From: Hyparrhenia diplandra
Taxonomy: Eukaryota > Streptophyta > Magnoliopsida > Poales > Poaceae
Length of the DNA stretch: 64,000 bases
NCBI GenBank assembly: GCA_015847255.1
Contig: JADLZK010009181.1
Coordinates: 62,001-126,000, forward strand
Direction: 5' to 3'
Shown here piece by piece: positions 21,894 to 33,589 of this stretch; within the stretch, counting starts at the first letter, position 1, and every line of letters begins with the position of its first letter. The notes beneath the pieces were generated by a model, which searched no databases, was not told the origin of the DNA, and worked only from the letters and a program-made list of their open reading frames with translations. A program made the translations under genes and the position numbers.

Positions 21894-24149
21894 TTACCCG
21901 GCGGAGGGCCCCTTGTTAGAGTCCATGTGGGTGGACTTTTCTCCCTTTGTTGATGCTCTTTTAGCTTCGGGAGAGGTGGATGACTTCTTCTCCCACCATA
22001 CTTTCCGGGTCTTCTTTGCTTCCGGGGTAGTGGGAGCTGAATCTTCCTTTTCTTCACACTCCTGCTTAGGAGGTGTGGTGGCGACTTTTGGTTTCTCTTT
22101 TGTGTCGCTCTTTTTCTCAGGAGCCGCCTTTTTCTTTGGCTCCGGCTTTTGTTTGATTGGCCTCATAGGGGAGGACTCACTTTGTTTCCTAGGGTTTATC
22201 ATGATCTCCCTCCATCTTTGGGTGTTGGACTCGTATTTGATGTGAATCGTGGGAGTGTGTGTTTCCAATTGATGAGTCCGGCTCCTTGAAGGTTCGGGCA
22301 TCCTTGGTTTCCTTTCCTTGACGGGATAGATCTTGTGATAGCCGTTGAAATGGCATCGTACCGTCTGATCCGGGAGTTGAAAGTTGATGCGCCCTGCACC
22401 GACAAATATTGTTGCGTTTGCCATATTCAGGAATGGTCTCCCTAGGAGGAGAGGTACGTCGTCATTGTCCCCCATGTCAATGATGACAAAGTCTGTGGGG
22501 ATATAGCTATCTTTTACTCGTATGAGTATATCCTCAGCTATTCCTTCTGCAGCTCTAATTGATTGGTCCGCCATTTGGAGCTTCATTCTTGTAGGGGTCA
22601 ATGGTGCAAAGAGCAGAGTGTCATTTGTTCTTTTGGACATGATGTTGACACTTGCCCCTAAATCACAGTAAGCTCTTTTGAATGTGTGCGGGCCAACGGA
22701 ACAGGTGATTGTCGGCCGCCCTGGGTCTGCTTTCTTTTGGATGAAGGGTGAATCTGCAAAAACCCTAGGGCTAGACTGACTCCGAGGGTTACCAAACCTC
22801 GTTGTCACCATGTTAACCGACTCGATCGGGATTTCAGTTTCCACTGAATCCTTTCCTGAGTTGGGAGAGATGGCAGAAGTAATTTGTGTAATTTGAGTTT
22901 CTATCATTTTATTAAAACTTTGCTGATTCTTAACTGCAGAAGATAAACTTTCTAACTTTGCATTGATATTTTCAAACATTTTATCATTGAAAGAAAGCTT
23001 TTTGGTAAGGTTTTCATTTATCTTAGCTTGACCTAGCACTAAATCTTTCAAGGAAGGTTGATTCGAATTGTAATTCGAGTTGAAGTTATTACCTCCTTGC
23101 GGGCGATTCTGATTGTTCCACCCGTTATTACCTGGTCGGAACCCATTGTTGATGTAGGATGCTTCCTCCGGGTCTTGGGGCGATTACTTCCCGAGTGTCC
23201 GACGTCTCCGCGAGACTTCACACGTCATGTGTGAGTCCATGGCTTGGACGATGCTGCTCATCGGTTGCTTGTCTGCAGCTCTGTCGTCCAACTTCTCCAT
23301 TAATAGGTCTAATTTGGCGGCAACCATATCCGTCTCCTTTACGGTATGCATGCCTTTTTGTGTTTTCGTGGGGGCTCTCTCCTCACCCCATCCTTGATTC
23401 TCTATCATCTTGCCAATGAGAGCTTGCGCTTCATCGACGGTGAGGGAGAGAAAGGCCCCTCCAGCAGCGGCATCAATATGCCCCTTGGACATGGGTGTGA
23501 GCCCATTATAGAAATTCTAGAGCACGAGCCATTGCTCCATGCCGTGGTGTGGGCAGGCGAGGATGTACTCTTGCAGCCTCTCCCACGCCTTGGGTATGGG
23601 TTCGTTGGAGGTTTGCTGGAAGTTCGAGATTCTCGCCCTCAGGGCATTTGTTTTGCCCATCGGGAAGAATCGAGCGAGGAATGCCATGGAGCACTTGCTC
23701 CACGTGCTGACTGCTTCCTTGTCTTTGTAAAACCACTGTTTTGCCTTCCTCACAAGGGAGAAGGGAAACAGGCGGAGCTTGATCGCGTCTGGTGCGACAT
23801 CCTTGATCACGATAGTGTCGCAAAGCTCCAGGAAGTTCTGAAGATGCGCATTGGCATCCTCGCTTGGTAGTCCGCAAAACGGACTAGCCTGTACCATGGT
23901 GATGAGGCCAGTGCGGATCTCGAAGTTCTTGTCACCGACATTGACCTGCGGCCCAACGGGGACGTTGTACACGGCCGGGACAGAGTAGTCGTGGAGTGAC
24001 TTGGCCATGAGTGTTGGCGAAGATGGTACAGGATTGACTGGTTCGACTGTTGGTGGAGTAGCGGAGGAAGAGCTGGCGTGAGACCGGTTCTTCCTTAGGA
24101 GTGCTTTCGGATTGTCGATGAAGTTGTTCGGTAGGTTGCGACCAGCCAT
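21894..24149 (-). pseudogene. gag-aspartic protease of element 2, broken
   Basis: Gag starts at an ATG at 24147-24149 (MAGRNLPNN). It carries the family core with LRLFPFSLVRKAKQWF, then GGAFLSLTVDEAQ. A TAG stop near 23515 interrupts it once. At the zinc knuckle (about 23190-23215) a one-base loss shifts the frame, and the last Cys codon reads Arg. The frame then continues from 23051 through an NNQPSLKDLVL-type linker into a retropepsin with CDLGASVNIM and LLLGRPFLN, followed by a Lys/Pro/Glu-rich tail to 21894. Known roles: particle protein and processing protease. No polymerase follows. Confidence 0.88.
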
Positions 24150-24280
24150 ACACTATCCTGTTTTCATCCACAACAGGAAGAAAACAACAGAGTTAGCTTG
24201 CAAAGACTAGGGCTATCATTCATACATGTGGTTATAATCACGTTATGCAAGCTTTATTTTTCTTTTCGTAAACAATGCCT

Positions 24281-24298
24281 TCCCCGGCAATGGCGCCA
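24281..24298 (-). other. Primer binding site, Asp-tRNA type
   Basis: The minus strand reads TGGCGCCATTGCCGGGGA eight bases after the LTR end. It is complementary to the 3' end of plant Asp-tRNA with one mismatch, the usual Athila primer. Confidence 0.85.
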
Positions 24299-24306
24299 AA
24301 AATGCT

Positions 24307-25812
24307 TGTTGGTATTTCTTAGTGCAATCACCAATGAGTAGACTTTGGATCTACTCAGGATGATTACTCTAGAAATACTCAGATAGATTCATAGGTTTAT
24401 AGGGTTCAATCCGCAAGTGCACGGATCTATCATTGTAGCATTTCACCCGTGAGTATTCGGGTATCGTTATTTATATTTTCTCAAAGGAAGGCAGGTTTAT
24501 GTAAAGACTAGCATAGAGATGATTATAGCCCACAATGTAAGTATGAATAACCATTAGTCTAGTACAGGGGTAAACATGATAATCCAGGATAGGGAGAACA
24601 CACTTCGAGCTACTATAAGGATAAAGGAAAATAAGGATAAAAGAATATCTATGGTGAACAGGCAATTCTAATATCACATGTGCATAGAACTTTAGTAATC
24701 ATATGAAGTTAATGAACAATCATAACACTATGTTTAGATGATGAGGAGATGCCCGCAGCTGGTCTGCCAGCCGATAGACACTTTCAGAATTCCGACTCAA
24801 CACCCGAACGTGGAGGAGTGCAAAGGACGGACAGAGCTGTCACCACCTGCCGCCTACCTCACTACCGTGGGATGCCTACATCTTTGATGGTTCCTATAGA
24901 CCTAGGCACCACGCCTATGCATATAGAAAACTACCAATACCCCCCCGGGACTCCGACCCTACGGATCGACAAGCAAGGATAAAGACAAACCCGAAGGTAC
25001 ACCAAACCATCACCCTAGCATAATACTACAACTCTCCAAGAACAACATATGAACAATTAGCCTATAGTTAGTTCATGTCATTTCATAGCATATCAACTAT
25101 AGTCTAGTTCATACCCTACGAATATAACATGAAGATAACTATACTCTAGTTCATATGCAATGTAATATGAATAAAAGGACTTGAATATGAAAGAAAGCTC
25201 CATAGTATATTACCAAGAAGATCCTTCCAAGAAGACAAGCCCTCCTTGAAGCTTAGCCTTGCTCGCAACTAAATACTAGAACTAAAGAATGAACAAGTGA
25301 GAGAGGTAGTAGCTCTTGGTGTGATGTTCTACATTGAGGTGAGGCTCCTACCCTCTATTTATACTAATTTTGGTCGGTTTGATGCAGGTAAAAATGGAAG
25401 CACCTATGGGAACCGCCTATGCATGGTGGCATGCAACCGCCTGTGAAAGGTCGCCTCGAGAGGCGGCACCGTGGGTCCGGCCGGACTGGGGGTGGCCCGT
25501 CTCGCGACCGCCTTTCGCAAGTGGGCTCCTGGGCCGGCCTGGACCCATAATGCAGGGTTGCTTTGGTCCATTTCGTTCCTGACTTGGGCCTCTTGAGTTG
25601 CACTTATTTGGTAAACGTGTTTTCCGAAGTGCGCTTTTCGTGAAGTTTGGCACATTCTCACTTGATTCCATGTACTTGTCCTACAAAATATATTTCTCGG
25701 AATACAAGTGGAACTAGGTTAGAAGTAAAGGTATATGTGTTGTTGGTGTGCAAGATTCCCCGGAAAAAGACATAAGTTGGTGGTATGAAATGGTCGATAA
25801 CGACCGCCAACA
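24307..25812 (-). mobile_element. 5' LTR of element 2
   Basis: This LTR matches 18366-19892 almost throughout. Its TATA box is at 25356-25363, one TCCGGCCGGA palindrome remains (25476-25485), the leader hairpin is at 24903-24917 and the pre-primer-site block at 24409-24475. The 21-bp deletion lies between short repeats of CCGGCCGGAC, which suggests slippage. Confidence 0.9.
24903..24917 (-). other. LTR leader hairpin (TAGGC / GCCTA)
   Basis: Same form as at 18962-18976; 446 nt after its TATA box. Confidence 0.6.
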
Positions 25813-27878
25813 CAGGGTTCACTATGAAGTCTTTCAAAAGTCCTTAACCAGCCGGTTAGCATCCCGCAGGGGAGCGTCTAGGCGAATGGAATTCAACATG
25901 ACGCCATTCTGCAACCTAGGCTACCGCAAGATCGGCAACAACTAACAAACTAGAAAAGTTCCTCATACTTGAATAAAGCCAGAGCCATGTGGCTCTCACA
26001 GCTGTACTGTAAATCCCAGAGACTTTAATACAGACAAGTCCACATGTTGCTAATAGTCATGTTTAACGTTCATTACATAAACATCATTCAAGTCATATGA
26101 TCATGGTTTAAAGCTAGCATATTCCAAAACTATACTTGCCTTAATATTGATCCTTCTTCAAGTCCAAAGCTCCAAGAGAATTCTTTCTTGATCGTCAACG
26201 TGTTCCAGATCACCAACGTAGAGCTCACCGACTGGACATCGTCACAAAGCACCACACAAGCTTCCGGCAATCATACACGAAGCAAAGAATAGAACTAAAT
26301 TAAAACAGTACACCAATAGAGAAAATAGGTTAAAACATTTATAAAAACCAGTCTACGCATCGCTACACTAATACCATGTCAGCCTAGCTACAAACGTGAG
26401 CATAAGGTTGATTAAACAAAGATATAGCTGAAAGATATATATAGACATTCAAAGCTTTTGAAATTGGTCAAATATTGATCGAATCAAGGAACTTTTATAA
26501 ATTGTGCCGAGGAGAAACTTTGCATGAGCACATTACGTGAAGTGAGAACACTAGCACGTACAGTAGCATGCACCTTGAGGAAGCCAAAACCAACCAGCAG
26601 CATGCAGGAGGCTAGCTACGTGGTGGCTTTTTCATGACGATTGAAGGTATACGTGCATTACCATGGTATTAGTGGATTTATTTTTCTAAAGAGAAACGGC
26701 CATAATGCATGCATGACGTTATGATGACAACATCAAGCTAACAAGATCAAAAGAGCAAAGGCACGGCTGGGCTGCTAGGTTTGTTGTTTTGCTGGCTGGT
26801 GATGATGTACGCATAACCACATTATTATGTACTTTCAGAATTGTTTTTGTGAAAGAAAACGGCAAGAAACCCTATGTGATGTCATGAATCTAGATATGAT
26901 GTCAGCAAGCTAGGAACATGGCTGGTGCTTTATCATGGCAGCGTACGTTTCTTGCACATGCATGCGGAGGGCAGCTCTATCAGGCAGTAACGTCGGCGAG
27001 GGTGGCCATTACTGGCGGTGAGGATCTTGCTGGAGTTCACGGTTAGTACCATAGCAGAGGCACGGTTAGGCTCTGGTCTAGTACGAGAGAAAGAGTGGAG
27101 GATGGCAAACTCACCACGTGTGGTTGATCTTGATGACAGGAAGACGGACGGCTCGAAACAGCGACAACCGCGATGATCGAAGTTAAACGGCAGAACGTCG
27201 AAACTGTTGGCGGCAGCTCCAACTAGAGTTCCGCGGCGCTCAACTGGAGATGATGGTTTCAAATTAGGGTTGGAAAAGGATGAGGCGGCGTTGGCGCTGG
27301 TTTTAGGGGCGCGGCACGCGGTTTAAAGCATCGGATTTGCGCGGCGTCGGGCGGATTTTTGCACAGGAAAGGGCGACCCGGACGTTTGCGTTCTGGGCGT
27401 CGGGCAGAGTCCGATTTGTAGTCGAGCACAGGAAAGGGCGACGCTGACGTCGTGGGTTCCTGGCAGCAGCGAACCAGAGAGAGCTAAGAGAGGCAGCGTT
27501 GCTTTGTTCCCAAGCTGGGCCGGTTGCTAGTAACCCAACAGCGAGATGGAGAGGGGCCAAGGAAAAGAAAGGGCCAGCGGCCAAGATTGCCATGCGGGCC
27601 AGAGAACAGAGCACCCAGGTCGACGGCCAAAATGCCAGGAGAAACAGGAACAGGCACGAAGAATACTTTGCCAATTTTTTTAATATTTTCAAGACATTTT
27701 TCAAATAGCTTTCAAGAGATTTTTGAAATCCTTTTGAGTTTTGATCAAAAACTACACATTCCAATAAATCCAATACACCAACATGAATGTTCAAACATGT
27801 TTCTACCTTATGATAAATTTTAATTTAATGAAAACTATTATTTTCTTATGTCTCATGAACACCAAAAATACATAAATA

Positions 27879-27908
27879 CTAGCTGGTGCCCCCGTGCTTC
27901 GCACGGGG
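27879..27908 (-). mobile_element. Helitron-like 3' end
   Basis: The minus strand has an 8-bp hairpin, CCCCGTGC-GAA-GCACGGGG, then 7 nt, then CTAG followed by T. A GC hairpin just before a CTRR end inserted at A/T is the Helitron signature. The other end could not be found, and the flanking LTR was not available in a second copy for comparison. Confidence 0.4.
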
Positions 27909-28289
27909 CAGCGAGTCCAAATCGTAGTACATTATATGTTTGTAATTGGGAAAAAAATTAGTATAAGTAGTTATAGATGGGTTGTTATTTGTGTCTTTTC
28001 TAGGTTAATGTTAGCGTGATTGTAAATGATTTTTAGAACTGGAACGGTGTGATTTGGTGTTAAAATGAGAGAGTTATGATTTTCGAAGATTTAAATATGG
28101 AAAGTACTGGAATTAATTACGGAAATTGGGATAATGAAATTGGGGTGTAAATGCATGGGTGAGGTGTGGGATGTACGTAGTTTTTACAATTTTTCTGAAG
28201 TCCGGAAAACGAAATTTCACACGTTCGTGTACATTCTCCGGGTGCACGTAGCAATTATCCTTGGGCTGATGCGCGGGCTAACACTGTTT

Positions 28290-28515
28290 TCATAACGGGT
28301 ATTTACTGTTTGCTAACGGGTATTTTACTGATCACTACCGGGTCTTTACTGTTCTTTAACGGGGATACTGTTCATATCAATAATGGGTACCACTGCTCAT
28401 GGAACCCGATTCGTTACTGTTCATGAGAATCCGTTACTGTTGCTTATCGGGTCTTCTAAAGTAGTCTGAACAGTACCCTGAGTCTATTCGCTTAACGGGT
28501 TTACTGTAGCAACTT
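28290..28515. repeat. Irregular repeat of ACGGGT and TACTGT modules
   Basis: AACGGGTATTTACTGTT-like units recur about eight times with changing spacing (for example TAACGGGTATTTTACTG, CTACCGGGTCTTTACTG, GCTTAACGGGTTTACTG). The run lies near the outer end of the Tekay-like 5' LTR, in the presumed U3 upstream region. Confidence 0.55.
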
Positions 28516-29178
28516 CACCATATATGTAGGAAATCAATTTAAATATATTTTCAAAAACGAAAATTTTAGGGTGTTACAGTGCGTTGCTTGATGCCGCGAA
28601 CCACAGTCGGCATGACGATATTCGCAGTGTAGTCCCTCGAATACCTATCCAGAAGAAGACGATATGTTGGCGATCGGATCGGTAGCAAGCAGTCACGTTA
28701 GACGCTCCCCAAAAATCTAAATGCTCGGCACACCTGAGCAGGTGTCGCAGATGCGGGTGTGGTTCCGTAGGCCCGCTCTTCCAATCCTCCATGCGCGTTG
28801 AAGATCGGAATGGGGAAAACTTGAGAGCAACTCAAAAGAGAAGAGAGGGTGCGGTATTCTATATTCTCATACGCGCGGCTAAAGACAAGCACTCCTTATA
28901 AATGTGGAAGGTGGAAGGTGAAGTGTAGAAGATGAACCTGGACATCATGAAGCATCTATCAAATACTAGTAGCCACTGCCATAAACATGGAGGTTTCTAG
29001 TAACTACAGCCATAACCATGGGAGTTACTAGTAACCGTAGCCATAACTATGACCGTTACAAGTTCGGTCTATAACTATATTCAGTCCACTATTTATTGCA
29101 CCAAGAATTTAATATGACCTTAGAATTTTTTTGATTTAATTAAATAAAATAAGGGCCATGCCCACATTAAATCGAACA

Positions 29179-29706
29179 ATCCCCACCAAATTCTAGGGCA
29201 CATATGAAATGCTCACAATTCTCTGTTGTTTGATATACTGGTTTTTCTGTGGAGACTGTTAAGTTGAACATCCACCTAGAACAGAGGTTACACTTTTCAC
29301 AACTGAACAATGGACTATGCCTTGAATTGACAGTTTTGTGTGAAATAAGTTTCACCTAAGTCTTTTATTGATACTAGGTTGCCTAAAGCATCCTTCAATT
29401 TGGAGCATATAAGTCAAACTTCTGGACCTTTCATGAGTATCTAGAGATCACCCAAACCTCATAGACAGTGATTAGCAATCGAACTCATATAGGTGTGTTC
29501 CTCAAAAGATGTCCTGAAGGACAATATCTTTGCTTCAGCAAACCACTTGGAACACATTATGATAAAAATTAACCTACCTTATAGAAAAAGAAAGGCGTGC
29601 ATCTCAGACGACATGGACCTTGTTGAGGGTCTTTCCTCACAAGTGTTCCGCTAGCTTGTTTCACCATCTTACTTCATGGGATCTTCAATCACATAGAATA
29701 GGTTCT
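29179..29706 (-). other. 3' untranslated region and purine tract of the Copia element
   Basis: On the minus strand this continues from the end of the Copia polymerase remnant (37563) after element 3 is removed. It ends in AATTTGGTGGGGAT next to the LTR. No coding potential is seen. Confidence 0.6.
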
Positions 29707-31360
29707 TGTTGATGGTAGATAACTCCTACTTTAAACCGTCAACTAAACATGAGACAAGGGCTTGAAATAAATATCCAACATAGACTTAGGGGTTTATCTT
29801 ACAAAGTTTCACGGTTTTTGGTAAATCTATATGTTTTGCGAGGGATTAAACAGAAAAGAACAATAAATATCTCAAGACCATGTGTCCACGATGAATTACA
29901 ACTTGGCCCCTATGAAAGAAGGTTCTAGAGGACACCAGAGGATCAACACCTGAAGGTGGGACCCACATGCAATAGGCAGAGCGCTCCCGCGCCCTCCTTG
30001 AGAGCGCCGCGCCTTGGCCCCACCCGTCGGGCCGGGCTTACGGGACGATTCCTCCACCGACCTCCAGGATGCATCTTGACCATTGATTGAAGTTGTTGGA
30101 TCCAAGGGCCACGGTTCATCCACTACCCCTATATAACCGGACCCCCTAACCCCTGGGACAAACCCTAATTCATTAGCAATTCATTTTCTAGTCATTCAAG
30201 TCATCAAGATCTGCAAGCCCTAGAGTTCCACCATTAGAACATTAGCTATCTAGGCTAGTTCTAGAGGAAGACGAGTTCATCTCGAATTCCTGATCGTCTA
30301 GAAGTTGCGGAGGCAAGAGCTTCGCGTGGCTTCTCTCTTGTATCTACCTATAAGTATTTTGTTAGAATACATTTGTTATGACTTTGCTCTATTCAATATT
30401 CATATTCATATTCATATGCTTCATTGCTTATTATGATTATATATTTAGTATAGCTAGATTGTCTTTATATTCAAGCATGGAGTCGTATAGCGCTCACTTA
30501 GATGTACAATGGGTGAGTGGTTGACAATGCGTAAGCGTGGTGCTTATACGGAGTTTGCCTGCGATTGCACCCTACATTTTGGGTCATGTGGTAGATCATG
30601 GATGTGACACTCCCATTGAGTCCTTTGTAGTCTACTCCCTGGATGTAGGGCTAGTTGAACCTTGTTACTATGAAAGAACCCTTGCTCTGTCCCTGATCTT
30701 TCTTAGTAATGTTCACTATGCGTAGATACGGTGCTCTCTAGACATGATTACTAGGTATGTTAGCACCAATCATAGTATGCATTGACATGTGATTAGGAAT
30801 AACTTAGGAATATTTCTCTACTCTACCTATACCATGCTAGTCTTGCTCTTTTGATACATTCTAGTGGCACACCATGACCTTAGACTTGATGTTTATCATT
30901 TATCATTATCTTTATCATATGACTTATCCCTATTGAGAATAGCTAGATATCATATGGCTTACTTTGCATTATACCACTGCAAGTGAAATTAATCAATTAC
31001 CTATAGCCTGCCCCTTCCCCTATGGTAGAATATAAATAAACGATACCTGGATTACTCCCGGTAAAATGCTACAATGGTATTTCCATCTGTGTGCTTGCGG
31101 ATATCATCTCTCTAGATTATTTCCAAAGATACAAGTGGCATATTAAGAATACCATACACACGTTTCCTAGCATTGCTGCTGGGATGACAACCTAGTATTA
31201 AGGTGATGCTTTGGAATGTGTCGTGAACCTATTTGCATATCTTGAGTGAGATTAACTCCACTCTTGATAGTGACTCTATAATACACCCACATCATTTCTG
31301 TCGCCATTGCTAGGAGTGAGATTAACTCCACTTCTAGTGATGTTGTTAGGTTCATCAACA
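29707..31360 (+). mobile_element. 5' LTR of element 3
   Basis: It starts TGTTGATGG and ends CATCAACA. It carries a terminal hairpin (GTTGATGG with CCGTCAAC), a TATA box TATATAA at 30130-30136, a leader hairpin at 30532-30546 and the pre-primer-site block at 31041-31103. Between 31150 and 31360 there are repeated CATTTCTGTCGCC/CATTGCTAGG-type segments that look like trapped primer sites. A degenerate primer site follows at 31361-31391. Confidence 0.85.
30532..30546 (+). other. LTR leader hairpin (TAAGC / GCTTA)
   Basis: A perfect 5-bp stem with loop GTGGT, 402 nt after the TATA box. Confidence 0.6.
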
Positions 31361-31544
31361 AGCATTTCTAGTGCCATTATGCGAGGAAGGGTGCTAACCA
31401 CATGAACACACACGTATGGATAATTGATTGATCACTTGCATCACATAATGCATTGAGGTCCCATTTCTCGCTACTCAAAAACAGGATTACCCTTGTATGT
31501 CTCCACTTTTTGTTTATCTTATGCGGGGTAATGTATGAATTAGA

Positions 31545-32850
31545 GTAACCTTCTGGAGAATTATATTGATAATCCAGAATTATTGATTAGAAGGGCGAAA
31601 TCCAAGCTCAAGAAAACTCCAAAACCTTCTATACCGGAAGATCATCAATCAAGGCGAAACTTAACATCAATTTTTGAGACCATAACCAATAAGACACTTC
31701 AAGAGTTCTCTGCACCAACTACGGACAACATCCTGACTTGGTCCAACAGTTGATGTTGGGGACAATGCTTTTGAGCTCAAGCCACGCACTCATCAACATG
31801 GTACAAGAAGCCAATTTTGTGGAAAGGCACACGAAGATGCATGCACGCATCTCTAACACTTTTTGGAGATTTGCAGGACTTTCACTATCAAAGGAGAACC
31901 AAGAGACGCCATACTACTCCGCTTGTTCCCATTCTCACTCTTGGGAAAAGTGAAGCAGTGGTTCTACACCAACAAGGAGAAACACACTATATTTGCTCTA
32001 CTGCCTTCCTAGCCAAGTTCTTTCCTATAGGCAAGACCAATGCCTTACGGGGAAAATATCAAGTTTTTAGCAACAGCATGGCAAATCTGTCCCTAAAGCG
32101 TGGGAACGCTTCCAAGATTACATCTCTGAATGTCCACGTCACGGGATGGAGAGCTGGTTACTAATGCAAACTTTCTACCACGGGCTCACTAGTAGTACCC
32201 GTGAGACTATAGATGCTGTTGCTGGAGGTGCTTTCCTATCACTTACACTATCCAAAGCTACTGAGCTTGTGAAAAAGATGGCTTCAAACCAAGGTTGGAA
32301 TGAAGAACGTCAACCCCATATGAGAGGAGTGGGAATGCACCAAGTCAAGGAGGTAGACATGCTGTCTGCCAAGACGTACTTAATCATGAAGAGGCTCGAT
32401 GAGAGAGCCACCGACAAGAAGGAAGTCATGCAAATTCAAGACTCTCGCATGACATGCAAAGAATGTGGAAAGACTGGGCACACAGGCAATACCTACCTAG
32501 AGATTGAAGAGGATGTGAATTACATCAATAACAACAACTATCGTCCTCAACAAAATCAAGGTTGGAACCAGCCAAGGCCCAACTATCCAGGTAACTACTC
32601 AGGTAACTATCAAGGTAATAACAGTTATAATAATTACAACAATAATAATAATCAACCGTCTTTAAAAGATCTAATCCTGAGTCAGGGTAGAACTATAGAA
32701 AATCTATCTAGAAAGATAGCTTCCAATGATAAAATACTAGAAAAAATAAATAATAGAATGGATAGCTTTTCTTTTGCAATTAAAAACCAACATAGTTTCA
32801 ATAAAATGATAAAATCTCAGATTTCTCAGCTGGCTACTACGTTCCACTAA
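31545..32850 (+). pseudogene. Gag of element 3, broken
   Basis: The product is the same Gag family as in element 2, with AILLRLFPFSLLGK and GGAFLSLTLSKAT. A CCHC-like knuckle reads CKECGKTGHTGNTY, with Tyr in place of the last Cys. An Asn-rich linker and QPSLKDLILSQ follow, and the frame ends at 32850. At least three frame changes lie between 31740 and 32150. Confidence 0.8.
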
Positions 32851-32949
32851 CCTCTCAAGGTAAGATTCGGGCTAGCGAGAAGAGTTAGAATCAGTAAATC
32901 TTGTAGACATATTCAATACAGGTTTCTACTTCAAAGAACACTCATCTGG

Positions 32950-33469
32950 AGGATGGAAGGATGACTCTCTACCAACCAAGCAAGGAGATCCAGGGAGGCC
33001 GGTCATCCCCATCGTCATTGGACTACACTCCTTCAAGGCCGCACTATGTGCCTTCAGCTCAAGCATCAACATCATGCCCAAGGTAATATATGAGAAGATT
33101 CATGGCAGTCCTTTATTATATACAACCATGTGCTTGCAGCTTGTAGATCAGTCACTATGCTACCCAAAAGGCATCCTTGAAGATATTTGTGTACGAGTTG
33201 GAAGCTCGTACGTGCCCGGCCAGAACTTTGTAGTGATTGAAACATAAGGAGATGAAAAGTCACCAATCATATTGGGCCGACCATTCTTGAACACCGCCAA
33301 GGCAATCATCTATGCCGACAGCGCCAAGATCTATTTCAACATCAATGGGAGGAGAGAAAGATTCACTTTCAAGAACAAGACACTAGAAGCTCCTGTACAC
33401 CCACAAAGACCCTATGACTACGAGTTGGCACCATTGAAGAAGAGCGACAAATGTAAGAAGATAGTATAA
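32950..33469 (+). pseudogene. First protease-like domain of element 3
   Basis: A retropepsin fold is indicated by DPGRPVIPIVIG, then the active-site region reading CAFSSSINIMPKV where CDLGAS is expected, then SPIILGRPFLNTAKA. The catalytic Asp is lost, and a stop (TAA at 33245-33247) lies between the two halves. It ends at 33469 in a Lys-rich tail. Confidence 0.75.
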
Positions 33470-33589
33470 GAAGAAGCAATCATAGACTACAGCAGTGAGA
33501 ATGATCACTCCAGTGAGAACAGAATTTTAACATCTACTTAAGTCACCACTCCTGCTCAAGAAAGAAGATTCATGTGTCCCGACGATAGC

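Larger units (their letters stand above)
18366..25812 (-). mobile_element. Element 2: complete non-autonomous Athila-like element, duplication CAGGG
   Basis: This is a 7447-bp element with two LTRs of 1527 and 1506 bp, an Asp-tRNA primer site, a purine tract and a 5-bp duplication CAGGG (18361-18365, 25813-25817). It encodes gag and protease and a short second ORF but no polymerase, so it is structurally complete yet non-autonomous. By eye there are about ten substitutions in the first 300 bp of the LTR pair, so it is fairly young. A 21-bp deletion in the 5' LTR removes one of two CCGGCCGGA palindromes. Confidence 0.92.
15194..28578 (-). mobile_element. Tekay/Del-like gypsy element, deleted, duplication GTGCG
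   Basis: The outer ends read TGTAACACCC and GGGTGTTACA and are flanked by GTGCG at 15189-15193 and 28579-28583. Orientation is minus. What remains is a truncated 3' LTR, a partial gag, a 5' leader, a Met-tRNA primer site and a complete long 5' LTR (about 3.3 kb after removal of element 2). Protease, polymerase and most of the 3' LTR were lost in one deletion that joins the LTR at 15914 to gag. Long LTRs that begin TGTAACACCC, together with a Met-tRNA primer site, fit the Tekay/Del chromovirus lineage. Confidence 0.88.
17820..28578 (-). mobile_element. Tekay-like 5' LTR, interrupted by element 2
   Basis: The LTR consists of 17820-18360 and 25813-28578. It is bounded by the inverted ends TGTAACACCC and GGGTGTTACA, with element 2 plus one copy of its CAGGG duplication in between. 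Near its outer end it carries a run of ACGGGT/TACTGT modules (28290-28515), and near 27879 a Helitron-like end. Long reading frames on either strand (for example 27303-27794) show no family signature and I do not call them genes. Confidence 0.85.
15028..29178 (-). mobile_element. Copia 3' LTR, minus strand, split by the Tekay-like element
   Basis: The outer parts, 15028-15188 and 28584-29178, form one LTR of about 760 bp. The minus strand starts TGTTCGATTTAATG at 29178, directly after a purine tract (AATTTGGTGGGGAT at 29179-29192, minus strand). A TTATAA-type box lies near 28898. The coding part of the same Copia element is at 37563-38447. The left end near 15028 is an estimate. Confidence 0.65.

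Noticed and set aside
27303..27794. 163-codon minus-strand reading frame in the Tekay-like LTR
   Set aside because: It lies in a GC-rich part of a long LTR, overlaps open frames on the other strand and carries no family motif.
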